From contig JALONN010000001.1 of NCBI GenBank assembly GCA_025454915.1, forward strand, positions 62,001 to 126,000: a stretch of 64,000 nucleotides of DNA, read 5' to 3'. The notes below the pieces were generated by a model that ran no database searches, had not been told where the DNA came from, and saw only the letters and a list, made by a program, of their open reading frames with translations. The stretch is from Raineya sp. (GTDB lineage Bacteria; Bacteroidota; Bacteroidia; Cytophagales; Thermonemataceae). Shown one piece after another: positions 18,050-26,443 of this stretch. Every line of letters starts with the position of its first letter. The first letter of the stretch is position 1. The translations under genes were made by a program, and so were the position numbers.

Positions 18050-18610
18050 ATGAAAGTCATGGAAACATCATCAGCCAAAACATTCGCAGTTCCTACCAGA
18101 GCAGAAGTTTCAGAAAAAAATCAGGTAATTTTTGATAATTTACAAAAAGGCTTGGGTTTTGTACCTAATTTATACGCTTACTATGCTAAAAATGAAACTG
18201 CTTTAGCCGATTACCTTGCATTGCAGAATAAAAAAAGCACTTTGAGACCTAAAGAAAGAGAGATTGTCAATTTGGTTACCAGCCAAATTAATGGGTGCAG
18301 ATACTGTCAGTCAGCTCATACTGTTTTAGGAAAAATGCACGGACTGACAGAAGAGCAGATTCTTGAAGTCAGAAAAGGAACAGCCTCTTTTGATAGCAAA
18401 TTAGATGCATTGGCTCAATTCACTGCCAGTATGGTACAAAATAGAGGTAAAGTAAGCCAAATAGCTAAAAATAATTTCTTTGAAGCGGGTTATACAGAAG
18501 CTAATATGATAGATGTAATTATTGTGGTAGGAGATAAAATTATCAGCAATTATATCCATAACATTACCCAATTAGAAATAGATTTCCCTGTTGCTGATGA
18601 AATTTTATAA
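18050..18610 (+). CDS. AhpD-like / carboxymuconolactone decarboxylase family protein
   Basis: A 186-aa all-helical protein of the AhpD/CMD fold. The redox motif C83-x-x-C86-x-x-x-H90 ('CRYCQSAHT') is intact, as expected for a peroxidase or thiol reductant acting on peroxides. The N-terminal half carries 'LGFVPNLYAYYAKN', the usual conserved helix in this family. Two in-frame ATGs lie at the start (18050 and 18059). It follows the broken Crp/Fnr-type gene and precedes a DUF417 membrane protein, an arrangement consistent with a small stress-response cluster. A second CMD protein lies at 32830. Confidence 0.88.
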   Translation: MKVMETSSAKTFAVPTRAEVSEKNQVIFDNLQKGLGFVPNLYAYYAKNETALADYLALQNKKSTLRPKEREIVNLVTSQINGCRYCQSAHTVLGKMHGLTEEQILEVRKGTASFDSKLDALAQFTASMVQNRGKVSQIAKNNFFEAGYTEANMIDVIIVVGDKIISNYIHNITQLEIDFPVADEIL

Positions 18611-18748
18611 ACTACTTTTTATAGATGGAAGCCTTCTAGATGAGGTAAATAAAATATTTTTTATAATGGACTGTCAGTTATTTGAAAAATAGATGTCTAT
18701 AAGGTTGTCATACAAAATATTTCTTTTAATGCTTAAAAAAATAAAATC

Positions 18749-19222
18749 ATGAAAAAACTAGATAAAATCGGATTCTATACTGCTTTGTATGGTGTAGTAA
18801 TTATTTTGTTGTGGGTAGGTACTTTTAAATTTACACCTACCGAAGCCAAAGCCATTAAACCTTTGGTTATAAATAGTCCTCTGATGAGTTGGATGTACAA
18901 TTTTCTTTCAGAAATGAGTGTCAGTAAATTGATAGGTATCACAGAGATTGGAACGGGTATTTTATTAGGATTTTACCCTTGGTTGAAAAAAGCAGGTTTT
19001 GTAGGAGGAATACTGACTTCAATAACATTCTTAGTCACACTTTCTTTCATTTTTACAACACCCAATTTGATTACACAAATAGATGGTTTCTGGGTGGTAG
19101 ATGCTTTTATTTTAAAAGATTTAATGGGATTGGGGATAGGTTTATGGACAACTGCCAAATCGTGGGAGGCTATACAGGCTAAACCATCCGAGTACCCTTT
19201 TGTTCATAAGTTAGTAGCATAA
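18749..19222 (+). CDS. DUF417 (YkgB-like) inner-membrane protein
   Basis: A 157-aa protein with four hydrophobic helices. DUF417 marks are 'LWVGTFKFTPTEAKAIKPLV', 'NSPLMSWMY' and 'TEIGTGILLGFYP' in order, and 'DLMGLGIGLWT' near the C-terminus. E. coli YkgB/RclC belongs to this family and is linked to reactive-chlorine resistance, which fits an AhpD-like neighbour. The actual function here is inferred. A hairpin terminator follows at once. Confidence 0.88.
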   Translation: MKKLDKIGFYTALYGVVIILLWVGTFKFTPTEAKAIKPLVINSPLMSWMYNFLSEMSVSKLIGITEIGTGILLGFYPWLKKAGFVGGILTSITFLVTLSFIFTTPNLITQIDGFWVVDAFILKDLMGLGIGLWTTAKSWEAIQAKPSEYPFVHKLVA

Positions 19223-19249
19223 AAAAAGCCCAGTTAAACTGGGCTTTTT
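19223..19249. terminator. Bidirectional terminator
   Basis: A 12-bp stem AAAAAGCCCAGT / ACTGGGCTTTTT around a 3-base loop, between the DUF417 gene and the convergent ychF. Confidence 0.9.
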
Positions 19250-19252
19250 GTT

Positions 19253-20353
19253 TTATACATTGAATCTAAAGTGCATAATATCACCATCTTCCACCACATA
19301 ATCTTTACCTTGCATTGCCATTTTTCCAGCTTCTTTGCAGGCTGTTTCCGATTTAAGTGTCAGATAGTCAGAAAGTTTTATTACTTCGGCTTTGATAAAC
19401 CCTCTTTCAAAATCAGAGTGAATTACACCAGCAGCTTGTGGGGCTTTCCAGCCTCTTTCAATTGTCCAAGCTCTTACTTCTTTTTCACCTGCTGTAAAAT
19501 AGGTAATTAAGTTTAACAGGGCATAAGCTCCTCTGATGAGTAAATCTAAGCCTGATTCTTGTAAACCATATTCTTGTAAGAACATTTTTCTTTCTTCTCT
19601 ATCGCTTATTTCAGCAATTTGAGACTCTAATGCAGCACAGATACGAATAATATCAGAGTTTTCTGCTTTTACAGCTTCTCTGAGAGCTTTTACATAGTTA
19701 TTATCTTCATGAAGGTTGCTTTCATCGACATTGGCAATATAAAGCATAGGTTTCATGGTAAGCAAAAACAAATCTGCTACAGCTTCTTTATCATCTTCAG
19801 TGGCATCAGGAAGTGTTCTGGCATTTTTACCTTGCTCTAAATGAGCTTTATAACGTAGTAAAGCATTTAATTCTACTTTGGCTTTGGCATCACCAGCTTT
19901 GGCAGTTCGTTCCACTTTTCCAATTTTCTTTTCAACAGAATCTAAGTCTTTGAACTGTAATTCCATTTCAATCACTTCTTTATCAGAAACTGGATTGACA
20001 GGACCAATAGAACGTACCACATTTGGGTCATCGAAACAACGTACTACATGGATAATGGCATCCACATCACGAATATTAGAAAGAAACGCATTGCCTCTTC
20101 CGCCTCCTTTGCTGGCACCTTTTACAAGTCCTGCAATATCTACAAACTCAACAGTTGTATGTACAATGCGTTGAGGATTTACAATATCAGAAATAGCATA
20201 CAAACGAGGGTCTGGAACATCTACAATACCTATATTGGGGTCTATGGTTGCAAATTCGTAATTAGCAGCTACATTTTGAATGCTGGTAAGGGCAGAGAAT
20301 AAAGTAGATTTACCAACGTTGGGCAAACCTACAATTCCACATCTTAATGACAT
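19253..20353 (-). CDS. ychF: Redox-regulated ATPase YchF (OLA1/Obg-like)
   Basis: A 366-aa universally conserved P-loop ATPase that binds ribosomes and is linked to stress and translation-start control. The P-loop 'GLPNVGKST' and switch 'FVDIAGLV' are intact. The non-canonical G4 segment 'YIANVDESN' in place of NKxD explains ATP preference in this family. The C-terminal TGS-like end 'YVVEDGDIMHFRFNV' is complete. A -7-like box lies at 20385-20392. Divergent from the DUF2452 gene. Confidence 0.96.
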   Translation of the reverse strand: MSLRCGIVGLPNVGKSTLFSALTSIQNVAANYEFATIDPNIGIVDVPDPRLYAISDIVNPQRIVHTTVEFVDIAGLVKGASKGGGRGNAFLSNIRDVDAIIHVVRCFDDPNVVRSIGPVNPVSDKEVIEMELQFKDLDSVEKKIGKVERTAKAGDAKAKVELNALLRYKAHLEQGKNARTLPDATEDDKEAVADLFLLTMKPMLYIANVDESNLHEDNNYVKALREAVKAENSDIIRICAALESQIAEISDREERKMFLQEYGLQESGLDLLIRGAYALLNLITYFTAGEKEVRAWTIERGWKAPQAAGVIHSDFERGFIKAEVIKLSDYLTLKSETACKEAGKMAMQGKDYVVEDGDIMHFRFNV

Positions 20354-20384
20354 AGGATTTTAAAGTTTTTAAGAAAAATTTTCG

Positions 20385-20392
20385 CAAAGATA
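20385..20392 (-). promoter_or_regulatory. Probable -7 box of ychF
   Basis: Reverse-strand TATCTTTG fits TAnnTTTG, 32 bases before the start. A TTTG (20418-20421) lies 25 bases upstream of it, slightly farther than usual. Confidence 0.35.
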
Positions 20393-20431
20393 TATATTTT
20401 GGCAGTTAAAAAAAACTCAAATGCAATCTTG

Positions 20432-20463
20432 TTTGTTAAATCAAAACAAATATATTGGATTTG
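20432..20463 (+). promoter_or_regulatory. Possible promoter of the DUF2452 gene
   Basis: TTTG (20432-20435), 20-base spacer, then TGGATTTG (20456-20463), one mismatch from TAnnTTTG. ATG lies 22 bases downstream. Confidence 0.35.
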
Positions 20464-20485
20464 TCGTTATTGAAATAAAAAGATT

Positions 20486-20947
20486 ATGGAAAACAATCAG
20501 GAGTTTATAAACCCCATTGATAAAGACAAAATAACAGAAAACCCACACAACTTGCCATACGCCCATAACAGAGGAGGGGTGGTTATTCAGCCCGAAGACA
20601 TGGGCAAAACGAAAGGGAAGGCGATTTCTGCGATGTATCAGCAGACAGACAGGCAGATGGGACAATTATATCAGCAGATGAACCTGCTTGTAGAACAAGC
20701 CAAAAAGCTACAAGAACGTAAAGTCATTTCTGAGAAAATTTATACAGCCCAAATGGGCTTTGAACCTATTATCGGAAAAGATTATTATCTGTATCAGAGA
20801 AAAGATTTAAGTTATATACTCTCTATGGTTTCTCCAGAAGAATGGGGAGCAAGGCTTCCTTTTGAGAAGTTTTCTGCTAAGGTACAACTGCTGGCAGACC
20901 ACACATGGGATGTACTAGATAACAAAGAATACATTGATTATGAATAG
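20486..20947 (+). CDS. DUF2452 domain protein
   Basis: A 153-aa soluble protein with no signal peptide, of the family typified by 'NPHNLPYAHNRGG' near the N-terminus, a central helix rich in Gln ('MGQLYQQMNLLVEQAKKLQ') and 'PIIGKDYYLYQR' followed by 'SMVSPEEWG'. It is conserved across Bacteroidota and some eukaryotes with no known activity. The thioredoxin gene follows 44 bases downstream on the same strand. Confidence 0.85.
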   Translation: MENNQEFINPIDKDKITENPHNLPYAHNRGGVVIQPEDMGKTKGKAISAMYQQTDRQMGQLYQQMNLLVEQAKKLQERKVISEKIYTAQMGFEPIIGKDYYLYQRKDLSYILSMVSPEEWGARLPFEKFSAKVQLLADHTWDVLDNKEYIDYE

Positions 20948-20991
20948 TTTGAAGTGTTAAATGCTCTAAAATAAATTTAAAAACAAAAAAT

Positions 20992-21306
20992 ATGTTAATA
21001 GAAGTTAATGATAGTACATTCAGCCAAGAATTAAGCCAGCATGGTAAAGTGATTGTGAAATATTATGCCTCTTGGTGTGGTAGTTGCAAGCTTTTTGCAC
21101 CCAAATACAAAAGACTCTCTAATGATGAACGCTTTACTGATATTGCTTTTTTTGATGTAAATGCAGAAGAAAGTCCTGAGTCTCGTAAACTGGCAGGTGT
21201 AAATAATTTGCCTTCTTTTGCAATATTTCAAGATGGAAAACATGTTGAAACTGTTGCCACATCTAAAGAAGAGGCTGTAGTAGAATTATTAGAAAAACTG
21301 AAATAA
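20992..21306 (+). CDS. Thioredoxin-family protein
   Basis: A 104-aa single-domain thioredoxin fold with active site W28-C-G-S-C32 ('SWCGSCK', not the canonical CGPC) and the cis-proline segment 'NNLPSFAIF'. No signal peptide, so it is likely cytoplasmic. The Ser in place of Pro at the third position of the active site usually alters redox potential. It is followed by a hairpin terminator that abuts the next gene's start. Confidence 0.9.
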   Translation: MLIEVNDSTFSQELSQHGKVIVKYYASWCGSCKLFAPKYKRLSNDERFTDIAFFDVNAEESPESRKLAGVNNLPSFAIFQDGKHVETVATSKEEAVVELLEKLK

Positions 21307-21346
21307 AAACCTATTAGAGAAGCTATAGATTCTCATAAAAATTTCT

Positions 21347-21382
21347 AAATTAGCTTGTGAGTCATCATAAGCTAATTTTTTT
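21347..21382 (+). terminator. Hairpin with T run directly before the channel gene start
   Basis: Stem AAATTAGCTT / AAGCTAATTT (21347-21356 with 21369-21378), extended by four inner pairs and a GTCA loop, then seven Ts ending at 21382. The next ATG is at 21383. It should terminate the thioredoxin transcript. If read through, it would occlude the next gene's translation start. Confidence 0.75.
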
Positions 21383-22318
21383 ATGTTCAGAAAGTACACT
21401 ATTGCAATTATTATGTTTTTATGTTTACAGGCTTCTGCTCAGGATACCTGTAAAATAGGGATATTCATCACAGATATTTACGATTTGAATTTGGCAGATA
21501 AATCGTTTGCTGCACAGTTCTGGCTTTGGGGACTTTATAAAGATGATAGCCTCAAAATACTTGAAAATATGGAGCTTACAGGAGCAAAAGAACACGATTA
21601 TTCACTTTCAACTATTGAGAAGCGAGGAAAATACAATTATGCTACCCAAAAAGGAAAAGCTACATTCAAAAAAGACTGGAATATTACCAATTTCCCTTTT
21701 GACAGACAACGCCTCCAGATAACAGTAGAAAGTGGTGATGCAGAACATAATGAATTGGTATTTTTAGCAGATACGAAAAACAGTAGCTACGATGCCTCTC
21801 ACATTCATCTTGAAGGCTGGAAAATCTCTAAATTTGAAACTAAAGCAGAAGTAAAGTCTTATAACTCTAATTATGGAGATCCTGAAATTACAGGAAAAGC
21901 CCAGTACAGCTCTTTTATCGCAACAGTAATACTAGAACGAGATGGTTGGGGTTTGTTTTTTAAACTGTTTACGGGTTTGTATGTAGCCTTTGCTATTTCT
22001 TTACTACCTTTTTTTATGGGACCCGAAAATGCAGAACGATTTGGGGTACTTGTAGGGGCTTTGTTTGCTGCTGTAGCCAATAAATATGTAGTAGATTCTA
22101 TACTTCCTGAAACAAACGACTATACACTCGTGGATAAAATCCATGTGTTAGCTTTTATTTATGTTCTTATAAGCCTGATTATGACAGTTTTAGCATACAG
22201 ATTATATGCAATTGAAAAAAATACTTTGGCAAAAAAAATAGATTGGTGGGCTTTTTGGGTGACTTTTGTATCGTTTGTTAGTATTAATGTATATTTAATT
22301 GTAAAAGCATTTGCCTAA
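21383..22318 (+). CDS. Pentameric ligand-gated ion-channel-like protein (Cys-loop superfamily)
   Basis: A 311-aa protein with a signal peptide (about 1-19), a beta-rich extracytoplasmic domain (about 20-188) and four hydrophobic segments (about 190-212, 217-236, 250-273, 286-309). The 'NFPFDRQRLQI' motif at 103-113 is the superfamily hallmark (W/NxPFDxQ). As in known prokaryotic homologues, no cysteine pair brackets that loop. The second membrane helix, expected to line the pore, is Gly/Ala rich ('GVLVGALFAAVANKY'). The overall layout equals that of GLIC/ELIC, which form proton- or amine-gated cation channels. Ligand and ion selectivity cannot be inferred. The last base of the stop codon is the A of the next gene's ATG. 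Confidence 0.8.
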   Translation: MFRKYTIAIIMFLCLQASAQDTCKIGIFITDIYDLNLADKSFAAQFWLWGLYKDDSLKILENMELTGAKEHDYSLSTIEKRGKYNYATQKGKATFKKDWNITNFPFDRQRLQITVESGDAEHNELVFLADTKNSSYDASHIHLEGWKISKFETKAEVKSYNSNYGDPEITGKAQYSSFIATVILERDGWGLFFKLFTGLYVAFAISLLPFFMGPENAERFGVLVGALFAAVANKYVVDSILPETNDYTLVDKIHVLAFIYVLISLIMTVLAYRLYAIEKNTLAKKIDWWAFWVTFVSFVSINVYLIVKAFA

Positions 22319-22986
22319 TGAGAAGATTCATAACTCTCTTGATGTTTTTTTGGGGAATACAGGCTAGTTTCTCTCAAAAAGTGTATGTGGATTATAAGCC
22401 CCAATATACAGAGTGGGTAAGGAATTATATCGTTGATAAAATAGAGTACACCAAAGAAAATACCATTTTCTATTTTCGTTATATTGGCTCTAGAGATTAT
22501 GACGCTATGGATTTCAGAGGTTTAACAAATATAGACCGTTGGTGTTTGGAGAACGTTGAAAATCCAGATGAAACCTTTTATCTCACAGATATTAGAAATA
22601 TCAGAGTAGAAAGTGAATTAAAAATGGAAACCATAGGCAGTAAAGATATATTCTATCATAGTCCACAGGTGGGGCAGAGTGTTACCTGCGAGGTCTATTT
22701 TCCTCGCCTGCCCAAACATATCAAGAAAGTACATTTTTTAGAAGGTAAACAAGCCAAAGGCAGAACCAACCATTTTCATGCTTTAGATGTAAGTCTTAAG
22801 ACTTTTGATGACCCTAATTTGGGTACAGAATATGACAGAACCGAACGAATTAATAAACTAAAGGAAAGAATTGTAACAACCTATAATAGTACAAAACGCT
22901 ATAGTATTTATTATACTCCACCACAAAACAATCAAAATCTCAAACAATCAAATACCATTACTACTGAATGCAAGGCAAGAATGTAA
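22318..22986 (+). CDS. Secreted protein of unknown family, paralogue A
   Basis: A 222-aa protein with a signal peptide (ending near 'ASFSQ'). I do not recognise the family. It starts at the last base of the channel gene's stop codon (TAATG overlap), implying translational coupling. Repeated landmarks shared with the next gene: 'DYKPQYTEWV', 'YIVDKIEYT', 'NTIFYFRYIG', 'RWCLENVENP', 'TFYxTDIRNI', 'VTCEVxFPRLPKHI', 'KVHFLEG', 'FHALDV', 'LKTFDD', 'LGTEYD' and the final 'ECKARM'. The pattern suggests one compact beta domain in the periplasm or on the surface. A tail of about 30 residues rich in Asn/Gln/Thr before the final ECKARM is longer than in its paralogue. Confidence 0.75.
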   Translation: MRRFITLLMFFWGIQASFSQKVYVDYKPQYTEWVRNYIVDKIEYTKENTIFYFRYIGSRDYDAMDFRGLTNIDRWCLENVENPDETFYLTDIRNIRVESELKMETIGSKDIFYHSPQVGQSVTCEVYFPRLPKHIKKVHFLEGKQAKGRTNHFHALDVSLKTFDDPNLGTEYDRTERINKLKERIVTTYNSTKRYSIYYTPPQNNQNLKQSNTITTECKARM

Positions 22987-23564
22987 TGCCTAGAATACTC
23001 ATAACATTTTTTTTGAGCATACAGCTTTGTATGGCTCAAAATTATACAGATTATAAGCCCCAATATACAGAGTGGGTAGTATATTATATTGTTGATAAAA
23101 TTGAATATACTTCAACAAATACTATTTTTTACTTTCGATATATAGGACCTAGTGAAATGAATTTTTTAGGACTCAAACACGAATATCGCTGGTGTTTGGA
23201 GAATGTTGAAAACCCCGAAGAAACCTTTTACGTAACAGATATTCGTAATATTTCTGTAAATGGTCTATTGAAACTTCAAAATATAGGTAAAAAACATGAT
23301 TTTCTATATCAGCCTAAGAAAGGAGATGATGTTACCTGTGAAGTCCATTTCCCTCGTTTGCCCAAACATATCAGAAAAGTCCATTTTTTGGAAGGTAAAA
23401 CAGCTAAAAATGCAAAAGGACATTTTCACGCTTTGGATGTGGAACTTAAAACCTTTGATGACTCTGATTTGGGTACAGAATATGATGCTATAGAAAGAGT
23501 CATTCTGCTTAGAAATAGAATATTAGATTTCCCAAAAATACAAGAATGTAAAGCAAGAATGTAA
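22986..23564 (+). CDS. Secreted protein of unknown family, paralogue B
   Basis: I chose ATG 22986 (192 aa), which overlaps the previous stop as TAATG and begins a good signal peptide ('MPRILITFFLSIQLCMAQ'). A start at 22968 would add six residues and overlap the upstream gene. It is a tandem duplicate of the preceding protein, similar over essentially the whole mature length including the C-terminal 'ECKARM'. Both follow a pentameric-channel-like protein, so the three probably act together. A strong terminator follows. No known domain is recognised. Confidence 0.78.
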   Translation: MPRILITFFLSIQLCMAQNYTDYKPQYTEWVVYYIVDKIEYTSTNTIFYFRYIGPSEMNFLGLKHEYRWCLENVENPEETFYVTDIRNISVNGLLKLQNIGKKHDFLYQPKKGDDVTCEVHFPRLPKHIRKVHFLEGKTAKNAKGHFHALDVELKTFDDSDLGTEYDAIERVILLRNRILDFPKIQECKARM

Positions 23565-23589
23565 AAAGCCCTTTATACAAGGGCTTTTT
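23563..23589. terminator. Bidirectional terminator
   Basis: An 11-bp stem AAAAAGCCCTT / AAGGGCTTTTT with a 5-base loop, between the channel operon and the convergent S41 peptidase gene. Confidence 0.9.
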
Positions 23590-23596
23590 ATTTTTA

Positions 23597-24667
23597 TCAA
23601 AATGCTTGAATAGCTTTTATGATGACGGGGTCTATTTTATTCTCTAAATCTTTTTTTGTGTGTTTTATTTCAATTTTTACGGGAACACCTATGTCTTCTA
23701 AAAGCTTCTTATCTTTTGAATAGTAACTTTGATTAGACAATGTAAAGCTAACTTTATTTGATAGCTGAGCCTCAAACATATCAGACATAGAGCCTGATGT
23801 GTTTGAGCCAACAGTTGTTACATTAGCTTGTTCGTATAAAGCTATTGTAAAATCTTCTGCCGAACTAGCCGTTTTATCACTTGTAAGAATAATGACAGGG
23901 TTCTTATAACTCATACTTTCGTTTGGAGTAATGTAAAAAGGTTGTAAATCGCTAAAAGTATCATAATTACCTTTCTGTCTAATGGCTTTGTAATGTGTGA
24001 GTCGTTTTTCTATTGCAAAACGGCTTGCTAATAACTCACCACCATGTCCACCACCATTGGTTCTTATATCTATGATTAGCCCCTTGGTATTAGATAACGA
24101 TTTAAGAATTTCATCAAAGAGAATAAGCATGGTTTTTATATCTTTTGCTTCATTTTTGTCATCCATGATACCTTTTATATCAGCAAAACAACGTGTAATT
24201 CTGATGTAACCAATATCTTTATTTTGAGCATAATAATATAAGTGTTCATCTCTAAATATAGGACCAACACCTTTGGGTTCGTTAAAACCATTGTTCTTGA
24301 GAGTAGCAAGACTAACTTGCCAGAATTCCTTTTCTAATCCTTTAAATTCTTGTTTAAAATAAGATTCTCTTTTTCCTTTGAATAAAATTTCATCTTTTTG
24401 TGAAATGGTAACATGGCTGTCTTTTAATGGTTCAACCATCTGAATAAGTACAGCTATAAGTTCTTTGTTTGTTGTCTTTTGATTGATAAGAGGTCTGTAT
24501 TTTTGATATGTACTATCCCAATTAACCCCTTTTAATTTAAAAAAAGCATAATTATCTTTAAAGGTTGTCCAAAAAGCTTCAAAATCCTTTTCGGGCTGGC
24601 TTAATACGTTTTTTTGAGCAAAACTGTAAATACTTGTAAATAATAAAATAACAAAAATGTATCTCAT
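23597..24667 (-). CDS. Secreted S41-family serine peptidase (C-terminal-processing type)
   Basis: A 356-aa exported protease with a signal peptide ('FVILLFTSIYSFAQ'). An N-terminal helical domain ('FEAFWTTFKDNYAFF') is typical of tricorn-core-like S41 enzymes. The catalytic core has 'GLIIDIRTNGGGHGGELL' and 'ILTSDKTASSAEDFTIAL', where Ser in TASSAE is the nucleophile, followed by a 'TVGSNTSGSMSD' loop. No PDZ domain is evident, so it belongs to the short Bacteroidota S41 group. Substrates are unknown. Transcribed alone, with a 253-base upstream region. Confidence 0.88.
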   Translation of the reverse strand: MRYIFVILLFTSIYSFAQKNVLSQPEKDFEAFWTTFKDNYAFFKLKGVNWDSTYQKYRPLINQKTTNKELIAVLIQMVEPLKDSHVTISQKDEILFKGKRESYFKQEFKGLEKEFWQVSLATLKNNGFNEPKGVGPIFRDEHLYYYAQNKDIGYIRITRCFADIKGIMDDKNEAKDIKTMLILFDEILKSLSNTKGLIIDIRTNGGGHGGELLASRFAIEKRLTHYKAIRQKGNYDTFSDLQPFYITPNESMSYKNPVIILTSDKTASSAEDFTIALYEQANVTTVGSNTSGSMSDMFEAQLSNKVSFTLSNQSYYSKDKKLLEDIGVPVKIEIKHTKKDLENKIDPVIIKAIQAF

Positions 24668-24920
24668 ATTCTAATCCTTTAAATTCTTGTGTTTTGTATA
24701 TAACTTATTTACAAATCTATTTAATTTGTAAATATTTCGTTTGTCAAATCCTGCTTGTTTGAAAAATAGTTTTATCAAACTATAGATATTATAAACGTAT
24801 AACTTAATACGAAAAAATAGATGTTTTTGTATAAACTGATGGATTAAAATCTATTTTTTTCATATATTTCTGCTTTATTATTCGTTACTAATAATAACAT
24901 TTTTACTAAAACTTACGAAT

Positions 24921-26378
24921 ATGCAAACTGAAAAATTTTATCTCGAACTTTCTGAATCTGAAGGTTCTCACAAATTCTATGAAGTAATTGTTGAAGAAGA
25001 AAAAGTATCCATCCGTTATGGTAGAATAGGTACAGATGGTCAAAAATCGACAGAAACCCTTGCTGACTTTGCTGCTGCTAAAAAATATGCAGAGAAGAAA
25101 GTAGCTGAAAAAAAGAAAAAAGGCTATGAAGAAGCTGTTATGGGTGTTCGTAAAAAACGTAAAATTACTCGCAGACCTGTTGTAACTTCTTCATCAAGTA
25201 GTGCTGTGATGACCTCTGCTTCTGGCAAAAAAATAAAAGTTCCTACTGTCTGGAATTTCAATACAGGTTCGGCTGCCTATGGTATTTTTATCAATGAGGA
25301 AGCTTGTTGGGTAGGTAACCAAAACGGAAATATCTTTAAACTCAATCATCAGGGAGAAGTACTTACTCAATATAAACTGCCCGAAGGTGTAAAATGTATT
25401 ATGGCTGATAAACAGTGGATTTATGCAGGCTGTGATGATGGAAATGTATATGATTTGGGTGGAAAAGTACCTCGTATTGCCTACGAAATCAATGAGGATG
25501 TAGATATTTACTGGTTGGATGTATGTGATGGCTTGTTAGGTGTTTCAGATGCGGATGGCAATGTGGTACTTGCAAACTACGAAGGTGAAGAAATAGGCAG
25601 ATACAAAGGAAAAGGTTCAGGAGCTTGGATGATTCGTCTGGATAGTAAAAATGTATATTATGGCGACTCAGCAGGTACGGCAGCTTTTTCCATTAAAGAT
25701 GGTACAGAAGTTTGGTTTCAGAAAACCAATTCAGTTTTATTTGGCTGGCAAGAAGAGGATGCTGTTTTTTCGGGTGTGAGTGGAATGGGAGTTGAGAAAA
25801 TTTCCAAGAAAACTGGTAAAAAAGTACAATCTTATGATATGTTTAGTGGGGCTCTTTCGTGTGCCACTTCTGAAGGTGGAAAGTTTGTTTTTGGTGGAAA
25901 TGATATGATTTTCTGTTTCTCTGAAGACGGAACTTTGGTTTGGAAACTACCTACTGCTTGTGGCTCGGCTCTCTCAATGCAATATTTCAAAGGAAAATTG
26001 TATGCTGTAACAGGGTATGGCAACCTGATTTGTATTGATGCTTCTGAAGAAGCTATCAATAAAGCCAAAGAAGGAGATTTGCCTGAAACTGTGGAACTCA
26101 AAGCTCCTAAAGAACAAGTAGCAGTAGCTCAAACAACAGCCCTTGAAAGCCTGAACCAATCACAAACTACAGGAAAAGTGATTTTAAAATGTGTGAAAGA
26201 TGGTAGTAAATTGCGTGTAAAAGTAGAATCGAATGGATATAAAGCCAATTGGTTTGTACAATTCCCTAATAATTTACGTAAAGAAGGAGCTTTTTATGTG
26301 GTGGATAAGATTGAGGAAGCATCTCAAGGTGGATTTTACAGAGTATTGGGCGATATTTATGAGCTAAAACCTCAATAA
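24921..26378 (+). CDS. WGR-domain protein fused to a beta-propeller
   Basis: A 485-aa cytoplasmic protein with no signal peptide. Residues ~1-75 form a WGR domain ('VSIRYGRIGTDGQ' with Y in place of the eponymous W), a nucleic-acid-binding fold known from PARPs and some bacterial regulators. A Lys-rich linker (about 75-100: 'KKKKGYEEAV', 'RKKRKITRRP') follows. Residues ~110-375 show repeated 'W-x-G-x-x-x-G-x-I/V' strands ('WVGNQNGNIFKL', 'IYAGCDDGNVYDL', 'KFVFGGNDMIFCF') of a PQQ/WD-like propeller. The last ~85 residues are a separate beta domain. The combination implies nucleic-acid binding coupled to a protein-protein scaffold. Its role is unknown. It ends at a long perfect hairpin. Confidence 0.8.
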   Translation: MQTEKFYLELSESEGSHKFYEVIVEEEKVSIRYGRIGTDGQKSTETLADFAAAKKYAEKKVAEKKKKGYEEAVMGVRKKRKITRRPVVTSSSSSAVMTSASGKKIKVPTVWNFNTGSAAYGIFINEEACWVGNQNGNIFKLNHQGEVLTQYKLPEGVKCIMADKQWIYAGCDDGNVYDLGGKVPRIAYEINEDVDIYWLDVCDGLLGVSDADGNVVLANYEGEEIGRYKGKGSGAWMIRLDSKNVYYGDSAGTAAFSIKDGTEVWFQKTNSVLFGWQEEDAVFSGVSGMGVEKISKKTGKKVQSYDMFSGALSCATSEGGKFVFGGNDMIFCFSEDGTLVWKLPTACGSALSMQYFKGKLYAVTGYGNLICIDASEEAINKAKEGDLPETVELKAPKEQVAVAQTTALESLNQSQTTGKVILKCVKDGSKLRVKVESNGYKANWFVQFPNNLRKEGAFYVVDKIEEASQGGFYRVLGDIYELKPQ

Positions 26379-26385
26379 TTAAAAT

Positions 26386-26418
26386 AAACCTATAAGGTTT
26401 TTAAAACCTTATAGGTTT
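26386..26418 (+). terminator. Long perfect hairpin, member of an AACCTATAAGG repeat family
   Basis: AAACCTATAAGGTTTT (26386-26401) and its inverse (26403-26418) form a 16-bp stem after the WGR gene. The half-site recurs at 59783-59864, so it is both terminator and dispersed repeat. Confidence 0.75.
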
Positions 26419-26443
26419 TGTATTGAAAACTAAGACTTCTCAA

